From contig JAJEBV010000011.1 of assembly GCA_022822365.1 (NCBI GenBank), forward strand, positions 22,000 through 85,999: a stretch of DNA of 64,000 nt, in the 5' to 3' direction. The notes beneath the pieces are model-generated. The model saw only the letters and a program-made list of their open reading frames with translations, was not told where the DNA came from and ran no database searches. The DNA comes from Thermoanaerobaculia bacterium (GTDB taxonomy: Bacteria; Acidobacteriota; Thermoanaerobaculia; Multivoradales; Multivoraceae). Positions 41,797 to 51,666 of the stretch are shown piece by piece. The first letter of the stretch is position 1. Each line of letters begins with the position of its first letter. The translations under genes were made by a program, and so were the position numbers.

Positions 41797-41802
41797 TACG
41801 AT
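41797..41802 (+). promoter_or_regulatory. Putative -10 (TACGAT) for DUF4159 copy 2
   Basis: TACGAT ends six bases before GTG 41809 and is the same hexamer as before DUF4159 copy 1. It may start the transcript of the MoxR-linked group. Confidence 0.5.
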
Positions 41803-41808
41803 CCCGTC

Positions 41809-42693
41809 GTGCCGAGCCGGCGAACAGCCCTCGTGGTCCTGGTTGCTGCCCTCCTCGCGGGAGGAGCGGCGGCCCTGGTGGCCAGGGGCGCGGCGCCGCC
41901 GGCGACACCTCAGGTCGGCGCCTCCGACGAGCGCCGGGCCTTTCGCGGCCGGCATCGCGGAGCGTTGCCGCCTCAGGCGATGCGGACCTTCGAGCGGTAC
42001 CTGTACAGACCCGTTCACCCGGACGAGGTGCTTCGGGAGTTCTACTTCACCAGGCTGGCCTACAGCGGCCACATGTACAGGGGGTTCGCAGGGAGCTGGT
42101 CGATCGACTATCCGAAGGCCGATCGCCAGTTCATGGTCGGGCTGAAGCGGTTGCTCGACCAGTTGGACGCCTACGACTACGACCACGCCTTGCCGGCGAC
42201 GGATCCCGAACTCTTCCGTTTCCCCTTCCTGTACTCGGTGGAGGTCGGTTACATGGCCCTCAGTCCACCGGAGCGCGAGGCGCTGCGGCGCTACCTGCTG
42301 GCCGGCGGCTTCTGGGTCATCGACGATTTCTGGGGCTCCTGGGAGTGGGCGAACCTGGAGCGGGAGCTGTCCCTGCTGCTGCCGGAGTACCCGATCGTCG
42401 ACATTCCTCTGGATCACCCGATCTTCCACTGCTTCTACGACGTGGAGGAGATCATCCAGGTGCCCAACGTGGGTCAGGGCAGGTACGGGGGCCCGACCTG
42501 GGAGCAGGACGGCTTCACCCCTCACGTTCGCGGCATCTTCGACGAGGACGGCCGCCTGATGGTCGTGATCAACTGGAACACGGACCTCGGCGACGCCTGG
42601 GAATGGGCGGAAGACGAGTGGTATCCGGTGCGGTTCTCCCACTACGCGTACCAGATGGGGGTCAACTTCGTCGTGTACGCGATGTCGCACTGA
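41809..42693 (+). CDS. DUF4159 domain protein, copy 2
   Basis: A 294-residue protein with an N-terminal membrane segment (ALVVLVAALLAGGAAALVA), a basic linker and a DUF4159 domain: REFYFTRLAYSGHMY, LRRYLLAGGFWVIDDFWGSWEW, YPIVDIPLDHPIFHCFYDVEE, VRGIFDEDGRLMVVINWNTDLGDAWEW, MGVNFVVYAMSH. It is closer in its end motifs to copy 1 than to copy 3. GTG 41809 is chosen because of the -10 hexamer; GTG 41791 is in frame but lies before that hexamer. Periplasmic side exposure is inferred from the single N-terminal helix. Confidence 0.88.
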   Translation: MPSRRTALVVLVAALLAGGAAALVARGAAPPATPQVGASDERRAFRGRHRGALPPQAMRTFERYLYRPVHPDEVLREFYFTRLAYSGHMYRGFAGSWSIDYPKADRQFMVGLKRLLDQLDAYDYDHALPATDPELFRFPFLYSVEVGYMALSPPEREALRRYLLAGGFWVIDDFWGSWEWANLERELSLLLPEYPIVDIPLDHPIFHCFYDVEEIIQVPNVGQGRYGGPTWEQDGFTPHVRGIFDEDGRLMVVINWNTDLGDAWEWAEDEWYPVRFSHYAYQMGVNFVVYAMSH

Positions 42694-42735
42694 GCGACGT
42701 CTCCCGGCTTCGGCGTTCTTCTTCCCGACGTTCCC

Positions 42736-45054
42736 ATGGTTGGCCTGTTCGAGTTCCTGTTCAAGTACCGGCCGGCGCTGTTCGAGGAGGGCCGGTTCAC
42801 CTTCGTCAGCCCGGGCTGGATGCAGGTCGCGGCGCTCCTCGCCGGCGCGCTGCTCGTCATTGCTGCCTTTACCTACCGCCGCCTGGGCGCCGGTACGGCC
42901 GACCGCACCGCCGGCGCTGACCGCCTGCGCTGGTTGCCTCCGGTGTTCCGGTCGCTGGCGATCGGAGTCCTCGTCTTCTGCCTGCTGCAACCGGCCCTGG
43001 TTCTGTCGACCGTGGTGCCGCAGGAGACGTTCGTCGGAGTCGTGGTGGACGATTCGCGCAGCATGGCCATGCCGGACGAGGCGGCGGCCGCCGACGGCAC
43101 GCGCGCGGGCGCCGTGCTGGAGGCCCTGTCCGGCGAGTCGGGTTCGATGCTGGATCGCCTCGCGGAGCGCTTCCAGGTACGGCTCCTGGCCTTCGGACGC
43201 AGCGCCGAGCGGATCGAGTCCACGGAACAGCTCCGGTTCGGACGCGCCGACAGCCGGATCGGCGAGGCGCTGGTTGCCGCGAGTGACGAACTGGCCGGAC
43301 TGCCGCTCTCCGGCCTCGTTCTGCTCTCGGACGGCGCCGACTCCGCGCCGGCCGAGCTCGGGGACGCCCTGCTCACGCTGAAGGCCGCCGGCACTCCCGT
43401 GTACACGGTTGGTGTCGGCCGGCCGAGGCTTCGCAAGGACATCGAGGTTTCCCGGGTAGTCGCCCCCAGGCGGGTGCTCGAGGGTTCAACGGTCGAGGTC
43501 GAGGTCACACTGTCCCAGACGGGCTTCGGCGGCCGCACCGTGGACCTGGAGGTGGAGGACGATGGCCGGATCGTCAACCTGGAGCAGGTGACCTTCCCGC
43601 GTGGCGGCTCGGCCGTCACGGCCCGCGTCATGTTCGCGGCGAACGACGAGGGCGCCAGGGAGTTCCGGTTTCAGGTTGCCGGCCAACCGGACGAGGAACT
43701 GCTGCTGAACAACGAGCGGACCGCCCTGGTGGAAGTGCTGAAGCGGCGGGAGAAGATCTTCTTCTTCGAGGGCGAGCCGCGCGACGAGTCGAAGTTCCTG
43801 CGGCGAGCGGTCAGCCAGGACGAGAACCTGCACGTCGTGTCGATGACGAGGCAGGCGGCCAACAAGTTCTACGGCATGAACTTCGACGAGGACACGCGGC
43901 GCTTCGAAGGGTTTCCGACCCGGCGCGAGGAGCTGTTCGAGTACAGCGGCGTCATCCTGGGCAGCATGGAGGCGAGCTTCTTCACTCACGACCAGATGCG
44001 GATGCTGGTCGACTTCGCCAGCCAGCGGGGCGGCGGCGTGCTGCTCCTGGGCGGTCGGCGGGCCTTCTCCGAGGGTGGCTTTGCCGGCACTCCGCTTGCC
44101 GAACTCTCGCCGGTCGTGCTCTACGACCGGCCGGCCGACCAGGGTCGCCCGGAACTGATGACGGATCTGCGGATCGATCTGACGCCTCAGGGGCGGGGCC
44201 ACCCGGCGACGCTCCTGCGCGACGACCGGGACGAGGCGAACGAGCTCTGGCCCACGCTGCCGCCTCTCTCCGCCTACCAGCGGGCGACGGAGCTGAAGGC
44301 CGGCGCTACGGCGCTGCTTCAGGCGGAGAGTCCGATGGTCAGGGATCCGATGATCGTCCTGGCGCACCACCGGATCGGCCGTGGCCGTGCGATCGCGTTC
44401 ACGCCTCACGACTCCTGGCACTGGCAGATGAGCGCCGACATTCCGCTCGAGGACCAGACTCACGAGCGCCTCTGGCGGCAAATGCTGCGCTGGCTGGTGT
44501 CCTACGTGCCCGATCGGATCGAGGTAGAGGCGGACCGCGACCGCTTCGAGCCGGGAAGCACCGTGACGCTGCGCGCGACGGTGCGGGACGAGGCGTTCCA
44601 GGAAGTGAACCGGGCCCAGGTCGTGGCGGCGATCGAGCAGCCGTCCGGCGAGGAGGTCGAAGTACCGCTCGACTGGTCGGTGGAACGTGACGGAGAGTTC
44701 GTCGGCACCTTCACGGCGAGGGAGTCCGGCCTCTACCGGGTCGAGGTCGACGCGCGGTCGGAAGGCGAGTTGCTCGGCGTTGCGACCTCCCGCTTCGCCG
44801 TGGATGAACTGAACGAGGAGCTGTTCGGGGCGGCCCGCCGGGATTCCGTGCTCAAGCGGATCGCGAGCGAAACGGGCGGCCGGCAGGTCGGACTCGGCCA
44901 GGCGGATCGCCTGGTCGAGGACCTTTCGGTGAGCAGTGAGGGGACTCTCGTGCGCGAGGCGCGGGATCTCTGGGACATGCCCATCCTGTTCCTGGCACTG
45001 GTCGCGCTGCTCGGCGGGGAGTGGGCCGTGCGGCGCCGTCTGGGGATGGCGTGA
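42736..45054 (+). CDS. Membrane VWA protein with glutamine-amidotransferase-like domain
   Basis: A 772-residue protein with two or three N-terminal helices (VAALLAGALLVIAAFTY, SLAIGVLVFCLLQPALVL) and a C-terminal one (ILFLALVALLGGEWAV). A VWA domain follows the helices with an intact metal site, VVVDDSRSM (DxSxS). Next comes a beta-sandwich stretch and a class I amidotransferase-like fold (GVILGSMEASFFTHDQMRMLVDFASQRGGGVLLLGGRRAF) without an obvious catalytic cysteine. This layout is common in MoxR/BatA loci; the role is unproven. Its stop overlaps the next GTG (GTGA). Confidence 0.85.
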   Translation: MVGLFEFLFKYRPALFEEGRFTFVSPGWMQVAALLAGALLVIAAFTYRRLGAGTADRTAGADRLRWLPPVFRSLAIGVLVFCLLQPALVLSTVVPQETFVGVVVDDSRSMAMPDEAAAADGTRAGAVLEALSGESGSMLDRLAERFQVRLLAFGRSAERIESTEQLRFGRADSRIGEALVAASDELAGLPLSGLVLLSDGADSAPAELGDALLTLKAAGTPVYTVGVGRPRLRKDIEVSRVVAPRRVLEGSTVEVEVTLSQTGFGGRTVDLEVEDDGRIVNLEQVTFPRGGSAVTARVMFAANDEGAREFRFQVAGQPDEELLLNNERTALVEVLKRREKIFFFEGEPRDESKFLRRAVSQDENLHVVSMTRQAANKFYGMNFDEDTRRFEGFPTRREELFEYSGVILGSMEASFFTHDQMRMLVDFASQRGGGVLLLGGRRAFSEGGFAGTPLAELSPVVLYDRPADQGRPELMTDLRIDLTPQGRGHPATLLRDDRDEANELWPTLPPLSAYQRATELKAGATALLQAESPMVRDPMIVLAHHRIGRGRAIAFTPHDSWHWQMSADIPLEDQTHERLWRQMLRWLVSYVPDRIEVEADRDRFEPGSTVTLRATVRDEAFQEVNRAQVVAAIEQPSGEEVEVPLDWSVERDGEFVGTFTARESGLYRVEVDARSEGELLGVATSRFAVDELNEELFGAARRDSVLKRIASETGGRQVGLGQADRLVEDLSVSSEGTLVREARDLWDMPILFLALVALLGGEWAVRRRLGMA

Positions 45055-46082
45055 ATCCTCCGGACTCGCGTCGCGGCGGCACCCTTGCTGCCTGTCTGGC
45101 GGTGGCCGGGCTTGTCGCGATCGCTCCGCTTTCCGCCGATACCCACCTGCTGGTCGTGGCCGGCGTCGGTGGCGAGGAGACCTACACCGAACGCTTCCAC
45201 CTGTGGTCGACACGGGTCGCGGACGCGGCGGTCGCCGCCGGCCTCAGGCCGGAGAACGTCGTCTACCTGGGGGAGCGCAAGGACATCGATCCCGAGCGGA
45301 TCAGCGCACGCTCAACCGGCGAGAACGTCCTGGCGGAGATCGCGGCCCTGGCCGAGCGGTCGAGCCCTGGCGAGGACGTGTGGATCGTCCTCTTCGGCCA
45401 TGGCAGCGGCGCCGCGGGACCGCCGCGGTTCAATCTTCCCGGTCGCGATCTGGCCGCCGCGGAGTACGCCGCGGCGCTGGAACAGCTTGCCGACCGCCGC
45501 GTCGTCTTCATCAATGCGAGTTCCGCGTCCGGCGGCTTCATCGGGCCGTTGTCGCAGGAGGGCCGGGTGATCATCACCGCCACGAAGTCGGGAGGCCAGA
45601 GCAACGAGTCGCTGTTCGGCGGCTTCCTGGCGGAGGCCTTCGACGGCGCCGCGGGGGACGCGAACAAGGACGGCCGCACGTCGGCGCTGGAGGCCTTCGA
45701 GTTCGCTCAGCGCGAGATCGAGCGCTACTACCGGCAAACCGGGCTGTTGCGCACCGAGAATGCGCTGCTCGACGACGACGGCGACGGCCTGGGCAGTCCG
45801 GAGCCGGCCGGCCTGGAGGCGTCGGAAGCGACCGACGGCCGGCTTGCGAGTCTCCGGTACCTGGCGCAGGAGGCGGAGCCTTCGACGCTCACCGCGGAGG
45901 CGCGCGAACTGACGGAGCGGCGTGCCGGGATACAGCGTCGAATCGATGAGCTGCGCCTGCAGCGGGAGACGCTGGACGAGGACGTCTACCTGGGCGAACT
46001 CCAGGAGCTGATGGTCGAACTGGCGCTGGTTGATCGCGAGCTGGAGGAGGCTGGCGGCGGCGACGGGGAGCCCGATCCGTGA
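45051..46082 (+). CDS. Legumain/caspase-like (C13-type fold) secreted protein lacking the catalytic cysteine
   Basis: A 343-residue protein: signal peptide (TLAACLAVAGLVAIAPLSA), then a domain laid out like legumain-type peptidases. The expected His is in VLFGHGSG (His117). Where these enzymes have the catalytic Cys after the next hydrophobic strand, this one has INASSASGG (Ser157/Ser158), followed by ITATKSGGQSNESLFGGF. The mature part has no cysteine at all. An EF-hand-like loop (DANKDGRTSALEAF) and an acidic stretch DDDGDG come next, and the last 80 residues are coiled coil. It could be an inactive binding protein or use serine. GTG 45051 and the end both overlap neighbours by four bases. 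Confidence 0.7.
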   Translation: MNPPDSRRGGTLAACLAVAGLVAIAPLSADTHLLVVAGVGGEETYTERFHLWSTRVADAAVAAGLRPENVVYLGERKDIDPERISARSTGENVLAEIAALAERSSPGEDVWIVLFGHGSGAAGPPRFNLPGRDLAAAEYAAALEQLADRRVVFINASSASGGFIGPLSQEGRVIITATKSGGQSNESLFGGFLAEAFDGAAGDANKDGRTSALEAFEFAQREIERYYRQTGLLRTENALLDDDGDGLGSPEPAGLEASEATDGRLASLRYLAQEAEPSTLTAEARELTERRAGIQRRIDELRLQRETLDEDVYLGELQELMVELALVDRELEEAGGGDGEPDP

Positions 46083-48817
46083 TCCCTCGCGGGCGCTCCC
46101 TGGCGGGAACCGCGGCGTGCGTGCTGGCGCTGGCGGCCGTCTGGCCGGCCGGAGCACAGGAGCCAGCGTCGCTCGACGAGATCGAGTCGATGCTCCGGGC
46201 CGGCCGGTACGAGGATGCGATCTCCCGGCTGGAGGTGCGAACGGGCGCCGGGGAGGCGGCAGCGCCGCGCGCGCTGCAACTGCTGGTGGAGGCGTTGATC
46301 GCTACCGGGCGCTACGACGAGGCCGCCGCGGCGTTCGAGGGCGTCGATGCCGCGGACGTGGGACTCGGCGTTCTCCGCGGCCGGGTGGCTCTGCTCGACG
46401 GTGACCGCGAGGGCGCCAGACAGGCGTTCGAGTCGGCGCGCGTGGCCCGGCGCGGGGAAGACCTGGTCGCCTCGTTCGAGCTGGCGCGGCTGGCCCGGGA
46501 CCAGGGCGCGATCGAACAGGCCACGACGGGCTTCTACGCGATGATCGACGCCTACAATCGCGGCGCGGCCGACACGGCCGAGGAACTCGTGGCGGTCGCC
46601 GAGGCCTGCCAGTGGTTGGGGCGTGATGATCCGGAGCTGTTCAAGGACGCGCTGAGGGCCTACGACGAGGCCGTGGCGCTCGATCCCTCGTGGCCCGTGC
46701 CCCGGATTCGGCTCGGGGAGCTCTTCCTCGAGAAGTACGACAGCTCCCAGGCCCGCACGTCGATCGCCGACGTGCTGCGTTCGAACCCGCGGCATCCGGA
46801 GGCGCTGCTTGCGATGGCGCGCACGATGCGCTTCGACGGCGATCCGCGGGCGGGCGAGACTCTCGACGCGGCCCTGGAGGTGAACCCGAACCTGCTCGCG
46901 GCCCGGGTGTTCCGGGCCCGGCTCCGCCTGGCGTCGGAGCGGTTCGGCGAGGCCCGCGAGGAGGCGGAGAAGGCGATCCAGGCCGATCCCGAATCGCTCA
47001 CGGCACGGACAGTTCTGGCGGCGGTCGAGTTCATCGAAGGGCGTGAGGAGGAGTTCGCCAGCGTGCGCGACGGCATCCTGGCGGACAACCCGCGCTACGC
47101 CGACCTGTTCAACGAACTCGCTGACGCCAGCGTCGAGAACCGGCTCTACCCGCAGGCGCGGGACTTCGCGGCCGAGGCGGTGCGACTGGATCCGAAGTCC
47201 TGGCGCGGCTACGGACTGCTCGGCCAGAACCAGCTTCGCCTGGGGGAGATCGAGGCCGGGAAGGCGAACCTGGAGACGGCCTTCGCGGGCGACCCGTACA
47301 ACGTCTGGATCAAGAACACGCTCGACCTCGTCGACACGTTCGTCCAGTACCGGACGATCCAGAGCGAGCACTTCGAGTTCCATATCCACGAAAGCGAGGC
47401 GGAACTGCTGGCGCCCTACGTGGTCGAGCTGGCGGAGGAGGCCTGGGCCGTGCTGGTCGAACGCTACCGCTTCGAGCCTCCGACGCCGGTCCGGGTCGAG
47501 CTCTATCCGTCGCACGCCGACTTTTCGGTCCGCACGGTCGGGCTCGCCGGACTGGGCGCCCTGGGCGTGTGCTTCGGTCCGGTACTGGCGCTCGATTCGC
47601 CCTCGGCGCGCCAGGTCGGACACTTCAACTGGGGCGCCACGCTCTGGCACGAGCTCGCGCACACCTTCACCCTGCTTGTGACCGACGCGAAGATTCCGCG
47701 CTGGTTCACGGAAGGCCTCTCCGTGTTCGAGGAACGGCGGGCACGGCCCGGATGGGGCGACGACGTACAGATCCCCTTCATCACTTCCTTGCGGGACGGG
47801 GATCTACTGGGGATCGCCGAACTCAACGACGGCTTCATGCGGCCGAAGTTCCCCAACCAGATCGGACTCTCCTACTACCAGGCCTCCCTGATCTGCGACT
47901 GGATCGAGGAGAACTACGGCTTCGACGCGATTCTCCTCATGCTCGCGGGCTATCGGGAAGGCGAGAGCACCGAAGAGGTGTTCCAGGAGGCGATGTCGCT
48001 GTCCCTGGAGAGCTTCGACGAGGCCTTCTTCGAGTATCTGCGCGAGCGTTTCGGCACCGTCATGGCGGCCCTGGGCGATGTTCCCGGGCCGGGCGGCGAA
48101 GAGGCGGAGGACGGCGACGGATCGGACGAGGGCGGACCGTCCAGGGCGCCTCGGCGGAACCTGTTCGCGGGCCAGACCCCCGATCTCACTGCGCTCGAGA
48201 AGGCCGCGAAGGAAAAGCCGGAGGACTTCCGGATTCAGATGACCTACGGCAACGCCCTCTTCGCGGAGGAACGCTACGCCGAGGCCGAGGCGCCGCTGCT
48301 GCGAGGCCGCGATCTCTTCCCCGACTTCGTCGGACCCGGCAACGCCTACACCCTGTTGGCCGCGATCTACCGGGAGCTGGGGCGCGAGGAGGAGGCGATC
48401 GAGGCGCTTCAGAGTCTGGTTCAGCACAACGAGACGGCGTGGGACGAGCACCTGGCCCTGGCCGATCTGCTGGCCGGGGCCGCCCGGAGCGAGGAAGAAG
48501 CGGACATCCTGGAGCGAACCCTCTACATCTCGCCGTTCGACGCCGGCGTGCACCGTCGTCTCGCCGAGTTCGCCTCCGCCGACCGCCGGTTCGACGTCGC
48601 CGTGCGCGAGCGCGCCGCCCTGATCGCCCTGGACCCGCCCGACCGCGCGGGAGCGCTGTACCGGCTGGCGCTCGCCCAGCGGGACGCGGGTCGGGCCGAG
48701 CAGGCCCGGCGCACGGTCCTGCGAGCCCTGGAGGTGGCGCCGGGGTACGATCCGGCGCAGGAACTGCTGCTCGACCTGGTCGGGAAGGGGCCGAAGGCTG
48801 GACTAGAGGGGCCGTGA
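46079..48817 (+). CDS. Secreted TPR protein with gluzincin metallopeptidase (peptidase MA-like) domain
   Basis: A 912-residue protein. A signal peptide (ACVLALAAVWPAGAQ) is followed by about ten TPR-like repeats (to about 430). Residues about 440-660 form a metallopeptidase domain of the MA-like/DUF1570 kind with HELAH at 524-528 and Glu545 in RWFTEGLSVFEE as the third ligand. More TPR-like repeats close the protein (about 700-905). It may trim or sense envelope proteins bound to the TPRs. GTG 46079 overlaps the stop of the legumain-like gene, and its own stop overlaps DUF4159 copy 3. Confidence 0.87.
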   Translation: MIPRGRSLAGTAACVLALAAVWPAGAQEPASLDEIESMLRAGRYEDAISRLEVRTGAGEAAAPRALQLLVEALIATGRYDEAAAAFEGVDAADVGLGVLRGRVALLDGDREGARQAFESARVARRGEDLVASFELARLARDQGAIEQATTGFYAMIDAYNRGAADTAEELVAVAEACQWLGRDDPELFKDALRAYDEAVALDPSWPVPRIRLGELFLEKYDSSQARTSIADVLRSNPRHPEALLAMARTMRFDGDPRAGETLDAALEVNPNLLAARVFRARLRLASERFGEAREEAEKAIQADPESLTARTVLAAVEFIEGREEEFASVRDGILADNPRYADLFNELADASVENRLYPQARDFAAEAVRLDPKSWRGYGLLGQNQLRLGEIEAGKANLETAFAGDPYNVWIKNTLDLVDTFVQYRTIQSEHFEFHIHESEAELLAPYVVELAEEAWAVLVERYRFEPPTPVRVELYPSHADFSVRTVGLAGLGALGVCFGPVLALDSPSARQVGHFNWGATLWHELAHTFTLLVTDAKIPRWFTEGLSVFEERRARPGWGDDVQIPFITSLRDGDLLGIAELNDGFMRPKFPNQIGLSYYQASLICDWIEENYGFDAILLMLAGYREGESTEEVFQEAMSLSLESFDEAFFEYLRERFGTVMAALGDVPGPGGEEAEDGDGSDEGGPSRAPRRNLFAGQTPDLTALEKAAKEKPEDFRIQMTYGNALFAEERYAEAEAPLLRGRDLFPDFVGPGNAYTLLAAIYRELGREEEAIEALQSLVQHNETAWDEHLALADLLAGAARSEEEADILERTLYISPFDAGVHRRLAEFASADRRFDVAVRERAALIALDPPDRAGALYRLALAQRDAGRAEQARRTVLRALEVAPGYDPAQELLLDLVGKGPKAGLEGP

Positions 48818-49632
48818 AGGAATCGCTCAACAGAGGTCGAACGTTCGCAGCCGTGGCGGGCATCCTGTCGCTCGCCTTGCTGGCGGGTGGACTGTCCGCG
48901 CGCGACGAGAACTGGCGCCCCGCGGCGCCCGAGGTGGAGACGCCGTCGTTTCCCTACTCGGGCGGCTTCACCTTCGCCCGGATCCGCTTCGAGCCGACGA
49001 TCTGGGGCGGCGGCCCGTTCATGTGGGGCCTCGACCTGAAGTGGAACCACGACTATCCGTTCGCCGAGGAGAACTTCACCCGCATCGTCGACGAGATCAC
49101 CGACGTCGAGGTGCAGACGGAGGGCGGCAACGTCCTCGAGCTGAGCGATCCCCGACTGTTCGAGCATCCCTGGGCCTATCTCTGCGAGCCGGGCTTCTGG
49201 AACCCGACGGAGGAGGAGCTCGAGAACCTCCGCTCCTACCTGCTCAAGGGCGGCTTCCTGGTGATCGACGACTTCTTCGACATCCGGGGCTATCCCGTCC
49301 AGTGGGAGAACTTCGAGCGGCAGATGGGCCGGCTCCTGCCTGGCTACGAACTCGTCCCCCTTACCGTCGAACACCCCGTCTTCCGCTCCTTCTTCGTGCT
49401 CGACGACATCAACTTCGACATCGAGGACGCCCGCTTCTACCCCGTGCGGGGCCGGATCTACGGTGTTTTCGAGGACAACGATCCAAGCCGGCGGCTGATG
49501 GTCGCCATCAACTACAACATGGACATAGGCGACTTCTGGGAGTGGTCGGAGACCACCTTCTACCCGGTCGACGTGACCCAGAAGGGCTTCAAGCTCGGGG
49601 TCAACTACCTGATCTACGGGATGACCCACTGA
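48814..49632 (+). CDS. DUF4159 domain protein, copy 3
   Basis: A 272-residue exported protein: signal segment (TFAAVAGILSLALLAGGLSA), then DUF4159. Seen are FTFARIRFEPTIWGGG, WNHDYPFAEENFTRIVDEIT, LRSYLLKGGFLVIDDFF, VPLTVEHPVFRSFFVLDD, RIYGVFEDNDPSRRLMVAINYNMDIGDFWEW and KLGVNYLIYGMTH. It is more diverged from copies 1 and 2 than these are from each other. GTG 48814 overlaps the peptidase stop. It directly precedes the MoxR gene, the arrangement common to DUF4159 genes. Confidence 0.9.
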   Translation: MKESLNRGRTFAAVAGILSLALLAGGLSARDENWRPAAPEVETPSFPYSGGFTFARIRFEPTIWGGGPFMWGLDLKWNHDYPFAEENFTRIVDEITDVEVQTEGGNVLELSDPRLFEHPWAYLCEPGFWNPTEEELENLRSYLLKGGFLVIDDFFDIRGYPVQWENFERQMGRLLPGYELVPLTVEHPVFRSFFVLDDINFDIEDARFYPVRGRIYGVFEDNDPSRRLMVAINYNMDIGDFWEWSETTFYPVDVTQKGFKLGVNYLIYGMTH

Positions 49633-49633
49633 G

Positions 49634-49647
49634 CCGTTCGCGAACGG
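49634..49647. promoter_or_regulatory. Perfect 14-bp palindrome before moxR, possible operator
   Basis: CCGTTCGCGAACGG is fully self-complementary and fills half of the 37-base gap between DUF4159 copy 3 and the MoxR gene. It shares TTCGCG with the palindrome at 9550-9565. It may bind a regulator or act as an RNA hairpin between the two gene blocks. Confidence 0.4.
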
Positions 49648-49669
49648 ACGCGGCCCCGATTCCGCAAGC

Positions 49670-50752
<1,083 letters not shown>

Positions 50753-50768
50753 CGGGCAAGGCGGCGGC

Positions 50769-51662
50769 ATGAGCTACGGCAGGTTCGTCGACACCGGGAC
50801 GCTCGCGCGCATCAGCAGTCTCGACCTGCTCGCGAAGACCGTGGTCGAGGGATTCGTGAGCGGCCTGCACCGGTCGCCGTTCCTCGGCCGGTCGATGGAC
50901 TTCGCTGAGTACCGGGCGTACCAGCCGGGCGACGACATCCGGCGCGTCGACTGGAAGCTCTTCTGCCGCACGGACCGCTTCTACGTGAAGGAGTTCGAAG
51001 CCGACACGAACACGAACCTGACGATCGCGCTCGATGTCTCCCGCTCGATGGACTTCGGCACGGGCGCCCTGACCAAGCTCGACTACGGTCGCTACCTCGC
51101 CGCGTGCCTGGGCTACTTCGCCTCCAAACAGAAGGACCGCATCGGCCTGGTGACCTTCGACAGCGAGATCGTCGACTTCGTGCCGCCGGCGGCCAAGCAT
51201 CTTCAGGTCGTTCTCCACACGATCGACCGGATCGAACCGGGTGGCGGCGGCAGCCTGCGCGAACCGCTGCTCGAGGTGGTCGACGCGGTGCGGCGCCGGA
51301 GCATGGTCGTCCTGATCTCGGACTTCTACGAGGATCCCGAGACGGTCATCCGGACCGCGGCCGGCTTCCGGCACAAGGGCAACGATGTGATCCTCTTCCA
51401 TCTGCTGGACCCGGCGGAGCTCCGGTTCGATTTCGACGGCGAGCTCGACCTCAGGGATCTGGAGACCGGGGTGCGGGAAGCCGTGATGCCGGACGTGCTG
51501 CGGGACCAGTACCTGGAGCTGATCCGGGAACACACGCGGACGCTGGACCGGTCCCTGGTCGAGGCGGGGATCGACTACACGCTGGTCGACATCTCTCAAC
51601 CCCTGGACGCGGCGCTCTACAGCTACCTCTCCTCCCGGCTCTACGCGATGAAGGCCCGATAG
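50769..51662 (+). CDS. DUF58 domain protein (VWA-type MoxR partner)
   Basis: A 297-residue soluble protein starting 16 bases after moxR. The DUF58 signature is GLHRSPFLGRSMDFAEYRAYQPGDDIRRVDWKLFCR positions 35-70, followed by a VWA-like fold with an intact metal site LTIALDVSRSMDFG. Such proteins are regular partners of MoxR ATPases and are thought to be remodelled by them. It ends four bases before the next gene. Confidence 0.94.
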   Translation: MSYGRFVDTGTLARISSLDLLAKTVVEGFVSGLHRSPFLGRSMDFAEYRAYQPGDDIRRVDWKLFCRTDRFYVKEFEADTNTNLTIALDVSRSMDFGTGALTKLDYGRYLAACLGYFASKQKDRIGLVTFDSEIVDFVPPAAKHLQVVLHTIDRIEPGGGGSLREPLLEVVDAVRRRSMVVLISDFYEDPETVIRTAAGFRHKGNDVILFHLLDPAELRFDFDGELDLRDLETGVREAVMPDVLRDQYLELIREHTRTLDRSLVEAGIDYTLVDISQPLDAALYSYLSSRLYAMKAR

Positions 51663-51666
51663 CCCG

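Noticed and set aside
45051..46082. An active caspase-like effector of a defence system
   Set aside because: The cysteine is absent, the protein has a signal peptide, and the neighbours are envelope MoxR/VWA proteins rather than a defence module.
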